From Microcaldota archaeon (GTDB taxonomy: Archaea > Micrarchaeota > Micrarchaeia > Micrarchaeales > CABMGC01), in contig JAJYVC010000011.1 of assembly GCA_021792235.1 (NCBI GenBank), forward strand, positions 1 to 23,462: a stretch of 23,462 nucleotides of DNA, written 5' to 3'. The position numbers were made by a program, and so were the translations under genes. Position 1 is the stretch's first letter. The number at the start of each line of letters is the position of its first letter. Shown one piece after another: positions 14,204 through 20,484 of this stretch. The notes under the pieces were generated by a model. The model saw only the letters and a list, made by a program, of their open reading frames with translations. It did not search any database and was not told where the DNA came from.

Positions 14204-15097
14204 TCACCAAATCCTTTGATTATAAATTGCCCTGTCCTCCTGCTCATATTCATCGTATCCGATGATGTCGTAGAACCTCTTTCTTGTCATGAGCTTGCCA
14301 ACGAATCCTTTCTGCGTTCCTGCCCTAGCCAAATTAGCATATGCCTTCTCCGAGGCATGGATGGATGCCCTGAATGCAGTGAGCGGGAATATGGTTATCC
14401 TGTACCCCATCCTTCCCAGTTCTCCAGCGGTCAGGAGTGGGCTTACACCGAATTCCGTCATGTTTGCAAGCAACGGGGCCTTGACAAGCTTGGCAAATTT
14501 ACTGAATTCCTCCTTCGTTGCAAGAGCCTCAGGAAAAATTGCGTCTGCACCGGCCTCAAGATAAAGTTTCGATCTTCTCACCGCTCCTTCGAATCCTTCA
14601 ACTCCCCTAGCATCGGTTCTGGCTATTATCATAAAGTCGTCGTCCTTTTTTGATGCAACTGCGGCCCGTATCTTCCTTGTCATATCTTCCTCCTTTACCA
14701 GCCTCTTGCCAGAGAGCTGTCCGCACTTCTTCGGCAGCTGCTGGTCCTCTATATGTATCGCAGCAGCCCCAACCGTCTCCATCACGCGCACTGTTCTTAT
14801 TACGTTGAGCGTCTCTCCGAATCCCGTATCAACATCGACGATCAATGGCAGTGTCGTTACTGCCACTATCCTTCTGGCTTCCTCTGCAACCTCGCTTAAT
14901 GTTGTTACGGACAGGTCAGGAAGCCCGGCGTTTGCCGCAACTCCTGCGCCTGAGAGGTACAGCGCCTTGAATCCGGCCTTTTCAGCCAGAATTGACGATA
15001 TGCCATTGTAGACTCCTGGGGCGGTAATGCATGATCTCTTCACGAGCCTTGCCAGTGCGCTGGCACCACTATTTATGTTATCTTTAAGCACTGACAT
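14204..15097 (-). CDS. prpB: Isocitrate lyase/PEP mutase family, probably 2-methylisocitrate lyase
   Basis: A 297-residue enzyme of the PEP mutase/isocitrate lyase superfamily, matching PrpB in length. It would split 2-methylisocitrate into pyruvate and succinate. Metal-site residues are DVDTGFGE (Asp88, Asp90) and IHIED (Glu117, Asp118). The lyase loop is KKCGQ, with catalytic Cys125, and IARTDAR is at 158-164. The loop has Gln127 (codon CAG) where the family usually has His in K[KR]CGH, a change worth noting because that His is part of the lyase signature. Lyase function is still favoured by Cys125 and by the PrpD and citrate synthase neighbours. Its start overlaps the PrpD end by 14 bases. 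Confidence 0.85.
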   Translation of the reverse strand: MSVLKDNINSGASALARLVKRSCITAPGVYNGISSILAEKAGFKALYLSGAGVAANAGLPDLSVTTLSEVAEEARRIVAVTTLPLIVDVDTGFGETLNVIRTVRVMETVGAAAIHIEDQQLPKKCGQLSGKRLVKEEDMTRKIRAAVASKKDDDFMIIARTDARGVEGFEGAVRRSKLYLEAGADAIFPEALATKEEFSKFAKLVKAPLLANMTEFGVSPLLTAGELGRMGYRITIFPLTAFRASIHASEKAYANLARAGTQKGFVGKLMTRKRFYDIIGYDEYEQEDRAIYNQRIW

Positions 15098-16412
15098 TGG
15101 CTATCACATCAAACAGTTCAGACACATCCCTGCTCTCCATATGCCTGGCAAAGCTTATAATCTCCTTCACGGCATTCTCGTCCTTCATTACAGATATGCC
15201 TTTGGCAGCCAGGTCATCCCACGAATATGGATTCCTAAAATGTCCCCTCGGCACCATAACCTTCTCTTCGAAACGACCCTTATCAGTACGTACCCTGATT
15301 CTTATTGGCAGGTATCCCGGGTACTTGGAATCAAACGTCTTTGATATGTTAAATTTCATTGCATTTATCAGTTTTAAGGTGCTCTTGTCAGAAAGCCATC
15401 GCGTTGTGTATGATTGGGGGTTGGGTGCCCCATAAAGCAAAGTATGCGCTATTATGTACGGGAGGCTATGGTCCGCCGTCTCCTTTGTCTTCGGCCTGAG
15501 CTTCTCCCGATCCCCAACTATAATGCGATACGCCACAGAAAATGTATCCACATCCACCGATTTTATCCTGCCCCTTATCCTCTCCTTCAGCTTCAGGGCG
15601 GCATCCACGCCGCTCATTGCGTGGTATTCCACCGGATAGCTCTTTATCATTGTCCTATCCAACCTATTCTTGCCAAGATCAAGAGTCAGGTTCCCGGATA
15701 CCTGCCTGAAGAACCCCATTTCCCCCTCGAATATCGGTGATGGGCCAGTAAGGCCCTCTCTTGCAAGAACTGCTGCAAATACACTGTTCCTAGCGGCGTT
15801 AGCTGCAGCGCATCCCTTCCACATGGACAGTTCACCTGCCCTTGTCTGTCTCATGCTTATATTGTTGTTTATGGCAAGGTTTAGCGCATTGCAGAATCTG
15901 TCCTGATCTAGACCCATGAGTGCGGCGACTCCTGCCGCAGAGGATATTGATATATAAGTGACATGGTCCCATCCCCTGTCCCTTATGGACGCTGCATCTG
16001 CAAGGGCGCATACTACCTGATACGCAACTTTTATCGATTTTATTGCCTCCATGCCCTTCAACTCGAGCGAATCCGCCCCGGCAAGTATTGGAGGTATGTT
16101 ATCTGACGGATGCAAGGCCTCCTTTGAAAGGTACGTGTCATTGTAATCCAGATAGCGGGTCATGCTACCGTTTATGAATGTTGCAGTATCAACTGAAGCT
16201 TTCCTATCTGAGAAATAGATCCTAGAGTTATATTTCCCTAGACTGGGCAGCAGCGCCTTCATTGACATGCGTACAGGGTCAGCACTCCTTGCGCCATATG
16301 CTGCGAATATAGAGTCTGCAATCCTTTTCTTTACCGCATCAGAGTCCGAATTGGATATTCTGGTCTTTATGATTCCATCAGAATAGCTGTATATACTGTT
16401 TACTAATCCCAT
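15084..16412 (-). CDS. prpD: MmgE/PrpD family, probably 2-methylcitrate dehydratase
   Basis: A 442-residue MmgE/PrpD protein, usual length for the family. PrpD dehydrates 2-methylcitrate to 2-methyl-cis-aconitate. The family motifs RYLDYNDTY (86-94) and HPSDNIPP (101-108) are clear, followed by GWDHVTYISISSAAG, MWKGCAAANAARNSVFAA and GPSPIFEGEMGF. The family also contains decarboxylases and other lyases, so the specific call rests on the adjacent lyase and synthase genes. It is the first gene of the minus-strand operon, with a box A about 30 bases upstream and little or no leader. Hydration to 2-methylisocitrate would need aconitase, not present in the window. Confidence 0.85.
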   Translation of the reverse strand: MGLVNSIYSYSDGIIKTRISNSDSDAVKKRIADSIFAAYGARSADPVRMSMKALLPSLGKYNSRIYFSDRKASVDTATFINGSMTRYLDYNDTYLSKEALHPSDNIPPILAGADSLELKGMEAIKSIKVAYQVVCALADAASIRDRGWDHVTYISISSAAGVAALMGLDQDRFCNALNLAINNNISMRQTRAGELSMWKGCAAANAARNSVFAAVLAREGLTGPSPIFEGEMGFFRQVSGNLTLDLGKNRLDRTMIKSYPVEYHAMSGVDAALKLKERIRGRIKSVDVDTFSVAYRIIVGDREKLRPKTKETADHSLPYIIAHTLLYGAPNPQSYTTRWLSDKSTLKLINAMKFNISKTFDSKYPGYLPIRIRVRTDKGRFEEKVMVPRGHFRNPYSWDDLAAKGISVMKDENAVKEIISFARHMESRDVSELFDVIANVSA

Positions 16413-16440
16413 GATACCAGCTTACACTGCGCACGCAAAA

Positions 16441-16450
16441 AATTTATTTG
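16441..16450 (-). promoter_or_regulatory. Box A for the methylcitrate/acyl-CoA dehydrogenase operon
   Basis: On the minus strand CAAATAAATT ends about 29 bases before the ATG at 16412 and overlaps the stop codon of the upstream phosphodiesterase gene. It predicts an almost leaderless mRNA covering seven genes down to 9679. Confidence 0.5.
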
Positions 16451-17256
16451 TGTCTGAGGAGATCGTACCTGTTGGTAACAGCTACATCTACTCCTATACG
16501 CTCCATCCTCCTCATGCCGCGTTCAGTATCAACCATGCCAGCAACGACACTGAACCCCTCTTCATGGGCTCTCCTTACAAATCTCTTTGTGCCCGCCCTC
16601 CAGTAAAACATGATGTAATCCGTGCCGATCTCATTTGCATCCTTAAGAAGGTCTGATCCGGCAGAACCCAACAGGCGGTTTATGAGAAGTATCGGGTAGA
16701 GATAGATATGGTAGAGCTTGTCCTTTATCTTGAGCTTGAGTCTACTTTTCTCAGTTTCAGATGCAAGATATTCAATCGGACCGCTGAAAGGCATTATCTT
16801 TATGAGGCCGGTCATTATTCCACTGTCAGTGCCTTTCATCTCTCTTAGCAGGTCTTTGCGGAATGAGCTCACAACTGCAATATCTCGCAGTCTGCGTCCA
16901 TTGATCTGGGCAGCGAGCCCGTGTGACACTCCAGGTACTTTCAGGTCTATCTGTATCATCTTGAGCTTGTTGCTGCCAGATACTGCATCCAAAGCTTCAC
17001 TATATGTAGCGAACTGCCCTACTACTCCAGCAACCGCAAGGTCCTTTAGCTCAGAGAGCGTAAGGTCCTTTACGAATCCGGAGCCATCGGTTACCCTATC
17101 AACTCTTGGGTCATGGGACACCACAAGCACTCCATCCTTGCTTTCACGCACATCAAGCTCAACTCCATCGCCCCCTTCGCGCATAGCCTTCCTAAATGCG
17201 GTAACCGTATTCTCAAGCCCATGCTGCGTAGTACCTCTGTGCCCTATCCTTAGCAT
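16444..17256 (-). CDS. Glycerophosphodiester phosphodiesterase family protein
   Basis: A 270-residue GDPD-family TIM barrel. The N-terminus has IGHRGT followed by LENTVTAFRKAMREGGDGVELDVRESKDGVLVVSHD: this gives the conserved His-Arg, Glu-Asn, Glu-x-Asp and His-Asp metal and catalytic residues. Downstream are IQIDLK and a C-terminal 'GVDVAVTNRYDLL', the usual family ending. It would hydrolyse glycerophosphodiesters to glycerol-phosphate and alcohol, or turn over lipid head groups in an archaeal setting. A central hydrophobic stretch (YHIYLYPILLINRLL) may be a membrane-facing insertion. ATG 17256 is chosen over TTG 17268. It has its own promoter and is probably not part of the operon that begins at its 3' end. 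Confidence 0.9.
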   Translation of the reverse strand: MLRIGHRGTTQHGLENTVTAFRKAMREGGDGVELDVRESKDGVLVVSHDPRVDRVTDGSGFVKDLTLSELKDLAVAGVVGQFATYSEALDAVSGSNKLKMIQIDLKVPGVSHGLAAQINGRRLRDIAVVSSFRKDLLREMKGTDSGIMTGLIKIMPFSGPIEYLASETEKSRLKLKIKDKLYHIYLYPILLINRLLGSAGSDLLKDANEIGTDYIMFYWRAGTKRFVRRAHEEGFSVVAGMVDTERGMRRMERIGVDVAVTNRYDLLRHK

Positions 17257-17294
17257 ACATACATCCAACGTGATTAGAATGTGTCTGCTGTGAC

Positions 17295-17304
17295 TTATTT
17301 AAAG
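17295..17304 (-). promoter_or_regulatory. Box A for the phosphodiesterase gene
   Basis: On the minus strand CTTTAAATAA lies about 40 bases before ATG 17256, leaving a ~15-base leader. It lies in the divergent interval with the permease promoter. Confidence 0.45.
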
Positions 17305-17375
17305 TTACCTGCAAATGCAAAAGCCATACAAAGTATATCTTGCTATTCAGGCCCGCAAAGTTGGCGATACGATAT

Positions 17376-17386
17376 GCTTAAATAAA
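17376..17386 (+). promoter_or_regulatory. Box A for the permease gene; bears on its start
   Basis: GCTTAAATAAA predicts transcription from about 17405-17410. This lies downstream of the first in-frame ATG (17315), so that ATG would not be in the mRNA; the TTG at 17420, with AGGGT at 17407-17411, would be. Confidence 0.45.
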
Positions 17387-17419
17387 CGCTATCCCAATTG
17401 CTCTTTAGGGTATGTAATT

Positions 17420-18730
17420 TTGAGCTACAAACTTAGCCCTAAAATTGCTATAGTGCTTTGCCTTGGCGCTATACTCGGGGATACTTTATTTGTGTTTACC
17501 GGTGTCCCAATAGCAGAGTCAGGTCCGTATTCATTATTTGCATATGTTGCAGTAGGCATACTTGTTGCTTTAATAGCCACACAGTTGAGCGAGCTTGGTT
17601 CCATAATGCCCCATGAGAAAGGCGGCGCCTATTCCTATGTAAGCAGATCCTTCGGAAGTGAGTTGGGCTTCATAACAGGGTTGCTGCTTTACCTTGGCTA
17701 CTGCGCCATGATTGCAGCAGTTGCATTCGGATTCGGAGGATATTTAATTTCCATCCTCGGGATAGGTGGCCCGACCGCACAGATAGCAATTGCGGCAACC
17801 ATAATACTGATTATATCTGCAATTAACATGCGTGGAATAAAGAACACTGCCGAGCTCACAAAAATATTACTTGCAATAGCACTTCTTACTGCAATAGCGT
17901 TTGTAGTATTTGCACTGCTTAATGCCCATGGCTGGATAAGTATCCACACCGTGTTGAACATCCATTCAAATTTTGACTTGGGTCCATTCTCACAAGCAGC
18001 AACAGCCATAGTGTTTGCGTATGCAGGTTTTCAGATAATAACTACTCTTACAGACAATATAAAGGGCGGAGGTCGGAAAGTTGCCTATACTATGATCATC
18101 TCAATACTTATAGGTATGATCGCTTACATAACCGTAACTATTGCCCTAATAATTCTTATGCCAAATAATGCAACCACCATTACTGCGCAGCCGCTTGTAG
18201 AAGCCCTCAGGTTTGCAAATGCACCCCCAGCCTTATTGATACTTATAGGCGTAGGGGCACTCTTTTCAATATCCGCTTCAATGATTGCACTTGTGTTCAT
18301 CGCATCAAGGCTGATATATCAAATAGGCAATGACGGGCTCCTGCCCAAAGAAACAAGGCTCTATGACAAGAGAAGAAGCGTAGCCAGAAACGGAATCCTG
18401 ATTACTACAGCAATATCAATCTTACTTCTATTCTCAGGAGGATTATACACCATACTTTCGATAAGCAACTTCGGCATAATATTTTCATGGATGATGGCAT
18501 GCTTCGCCCTGATAAACCTCCACAGGAGGAAGATGCTGGGAGAGTATATTGCCCCATATTATCCTTACATAACGATAATAAGCATAGCAGCGTGCGCCGT
18601 CTTCCTTTTCGGATTGCCTGTTAGCAGCCTTGCACTTGGCACCATAGTCATATTAGTGCTGCTGGTAGTATATCATACGATAGTGGAGATAAAATACAGG
18701 GATGTCCACAGGGTGCGTCTGTTCGATTGA
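17420..18730 (+). CDS. APC-superfamily amino acid/polyamine permease
   Basis: A multi-pass transporter of about 436 residues with roughly 12 hydrophobic segments. Typical APC features are the first helix region KIAIVLCLGAILGDTLFVFTG, then SELGSIMPHEKGGAYSYVSRSFGSELGFITG, the strongly conserved 'P..GG.Y.Y....G...GF..G' signature of the family. Substrate is probably an amino acid or amine, moved with cation or by exchange. The frame extends upstream to ATG 17315 (471 residues), but those 35 residues are unlike APC N-termini and contain the presumed promoter, so TTG 17420 is preferred. It is monocistronic and converges with the next gene, with 14 bases between stops. Confidence 0.88.
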   Translation: MSYKLSPKIAIVLCLGAILGDTLFVFTGVPIAESGPYSLFAYVAVGILVALIATQLSELGSIMPHEKGGAYSYVSRSFGSELGFITGLLLYLGYCAMIAAVAFGFGGYLISILGIGGPTAQIAIAATIILIISAINMRGIKNTAELTKILLAIALLTAIAFVVFALLNAHGWISIHTVLNIHSNFDLGPFSQAATAIVFAYAGFQIITTLTDNIKGGGRKVAYTMIISILIGMIAYITVTIALIILMPNNATTITAQPLVEALRFANAPPALLILIGVGALFSISASMIALVFIASRLIYQIGNDGLLPKETRLYDKRRSVARNGILITTAISILLLFSGGLYTILSISNFGIIFSWMMACFALINLHRRKMLGEYIAPYYPYITIISIAACAVFLFGLPVSSLALGTIVILVLLVVYHTIVEIKYRDVHRVRLFD

Positions 18731-18744
18731 CGGATTCGCATTGC

Positions 18745-19590
18745 TTATCCTGGTCTAAGTGCTGCCAGGAGCATAGACCTCTTATTATCCCGCGCCACAT
18801 CAAATCCTGGGTATATCTCCAGTGATCTATCGTACGCCTTGATCGCTTCGGCATCCTGGCTCAGCATCTCATGCAATACTGCCTTGAAATTCCACGCACC
18901 AGCGCTTCCCGGATTTATCTGCACAGTCCTTTTCGTCAATTCCAATGCTTCACCAAACCTGCCTTCGTTATAAAGCCTCATACCTGCCCACTGATAAGCG
19001 ACTGAGGTAAGCTTATCGACTCCAATCTCCATGTGGTACGGGTATTTCTGTCCCAGTCTCTTTCTTGGCAGAATCTCATAATCCGGGTGGGCAGTCCTGT
19101 CAAGCGCGTACTCGTTCCCTGCAAGTAACATGTGGTCAGGCATTAGAACTACAGCAACAGGCTTGCCCAATCTCGAGAGCACATCGGCAAGAAGGACAGA
19201 GGATGAATAGCAGTTGAATCTATTGTCTTTCATTGACATGGCAAGCAGTTGATCACTCGCATAGGATGCCATCACATCCCTGTTGAAAGTATCTGCCAGT
19301 AAAGAAAACAATCCAAATTCACCAGATTTATTCACTGACGTTGCAAGCGCTTTTGGATCTGACTCTGACAATTCGCCGCAGCCGAGCCACATTGACACTT
19401 CATTAATTAGCTGTATTACGTGGTGCTCGTACACGTTCCTTATCTCCATTTGTTGCTGAGGCCGCATACAAATAGCCTTGAATTCGGCCTCGAAGATTGC
19501 ATCCACAGGTACTCTGTGCAGCTCAATAACGTTCTGCGATGCTGAGGTTCCATCTCTGTGCTTGACGTCAATCGCTAATTTGCCAGCCAT
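18745..19590 (-). CDS. Transglutaminase-like (SirB1/papain-like fold) domain with C-terminal TPRs
   Basis: A 281-residue protein. Residues ~30-185 resemble a transglutaminase-like cysteine-protease fold: Cys127 in FNCYSSSVLLADVLSRLGKPV, His153 in MPDHMLLA and an acidic or amide residue at Asn159 or Asp164 make a plausible catalytic triad. Residues ~198-266 form two tetratricopeptide repeats (YNEGRFGEALELTKRTVQI and the following HEMLSQDAEAIKAYDRSLEI). Combined transglutaminase-like plus TPR proteins occur in the SirB1 group in bacteria. Whether it is a peptidase, a cross-linking enzyme or an inactive binding fold cannot be told. No signal peptide is seen, so it is likely cytoplasmic. A box A lies 29-38 bases upstream. 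Confidence 0.65.
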   Translation of the reverse strand: MAGKLAIDVKHRDGTSASQNVIELHRVPVDAIFEAEFKAICMRPQQQMEIRNVYEHHVIQLINEVSMWLGCGELSESDPKALATSVNKSGEFGLFSLLADTFNRDVMASYASDQLLAMSMKDNRFNCYSSSVLLADVLSRLGKPVAVVLMPDHMLLAGNEYALDRTAHPDYEILPRKRLGQKYPYHMEIGVDKLTSVAYQWAGMRLYNEGRFGEALELTKRTVQINPGSAGAWNFKAVLHEMLSQDAEAIKAYDRSLEIYPGFDVARDNKRSMLLAALRPG

Positions 19591-19618
19591 ATGTGGTCAG
19601 GAAACCTTGCGCTGAATT

Positions 19619-19628
19619 CATATATATG
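19619..19628 (-). promoter_or_regulatory. Box A for the transglutaminase-like gene
   Basis: On the minus strand CCATATATAT lies about 30-38 bases before ATG 19590, predicting a leaderless or almost leaderless transcript. Confidence 0.5.
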
Positions 19629-19664
19629 GCTATCTTCTATGTAGGTTTATCAAATTCAGACTTA

Positions 19665-20372
19665 TCAAAATGGCGCATGATGCCTTCTATATTCTATTTT
19701 GTGGAGCTTGTGGATCATGCTGTACCTGTGTTCTTCAGTGAATATGAACCTCACAAGCTCTCCTGCCTCTTTGTTGTAGAAGCGCAGTATGTTGCCCCTT
19801 TCATAGTATGTGGTGAACATGAACATGAAGAGCAGAAGTCCTATCAGGTGCACCAGTGCGCTGCTGCCTATGAAAAACGAATACGCCGTAAGCGCCACTG
19901 CCAGAGCAACGTCTGCCGACAGGAACCTTATTAGGAATCTGCTGTAATGGTACTCGTACCTCTCCTTGTCCCTCACGAGCACCTCAAGCGATATAAGCAG
20001 GGTGACTATGAAGGCGAGCGTTATTATAGAAGTGCCCGTGGATATGCCTCCATTGTAGTAGAACAGCCCTATGAACGACTTGATGTAACTGGCGCCTACT
20101 GCTATGATGAACACTGATCTGAGCGAGCACTTCCTTGCGAATGCCCGATTGAAGTTCTTTAGGTATAAGGCAACCAGGAATATCATCAGTGCAGGTGCGT
20201 ATAGGTTGACAACAGCGTTTTCATTGCTTACATTGAACGGCGAAGATATGAAAAGCACAAGCTTGGAGCTTGTGTTAACCGCATAGCTGAAGAACATCAC
20301 CACGGCCACGAATAGCACCGCGGCAAGCAGCGGCTTTGACGCTGAGGCCATCAAAGGCCCAACCCTATCCAT
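19665..20372 (-). CDS. Six-helix integral membrane protein, unknown function
   Basis: A 235-residue membrane protein I do not recognise. Six hydrophobic segments fall near 13-33, 54-72, 86-106, 114-132, 150-170 and 171-190, with a charged ~45-residue C-terminal tail ending in a His-rich 'EEHRYSMIHKLHKIEYRRHHAPF'-type stretch. A positively charged loop (KNFNRAFARKCSLR) between helices 2 and 3 suggests cytoplasmic side there. No enzyme or transporter signature is visible. ATG 20372 has AGGGAAGG upstream; ATG 20351 is a weaker alternative. It lies downstream of the large surface-protein gene but appears to have its own box A. Confidence 0.75.
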   Translation of the reverse strand: MDRVGPLMASASKPLLAAVLFVAVVMFFSYAVNTSSKLVLFISSPFNVSNENAVVNLYAPALMIFLVALYLKNFNRAFARKCSLRSVFIIAVGASYIKSFIGLFYYNGGISTGTSIITLAFIVTLLISLEVLVRDKERYEYHYSRFLIRFLSADVALAVALTAYSFFIGSSALVHLIGLLLFMFMFTTYYERGNILRFYNKEAGELVRFIFTEEHRYSMIHKLHKIEYRRHHAPF

Positions 20373-20413
20373 CCTTCCCTACCCAATATGCATAGGTATT
20401 GCTCAATTGGGGT

Positions 20414-20422
20414 TCTTAAATG
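20414..20422 (-). promoter_or_regulatory. Box A for the six-helix membrane protein gene
   Basis: On the minus strand CATTTAAGA lies about 42-50 bases before ATG 20372, giving a ~18-base leader that includes AGGGAAGG. Confidence 0.35.
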
Positions 20423-20447
20423 CTAGTGGAAAAGTGGAAGTGAGAGA

Positions 20448-20465
20448 AAGGGTTTAAAAGCCCTT
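20448..20465 (-). terminator. Weak hairpin after the surface-protein gene
   Basis: AAGGG (20448-20452) can pair with CCCTT (20461-20465). On the minus strand this comes 19 bases after the surface-protein stop and is followed by TTCTCTC. The stem is short, so this is only a candidate. Confidence 0.22.
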
Positions 20466-20484
20466 CCCTACCAAAATCGGCCGA

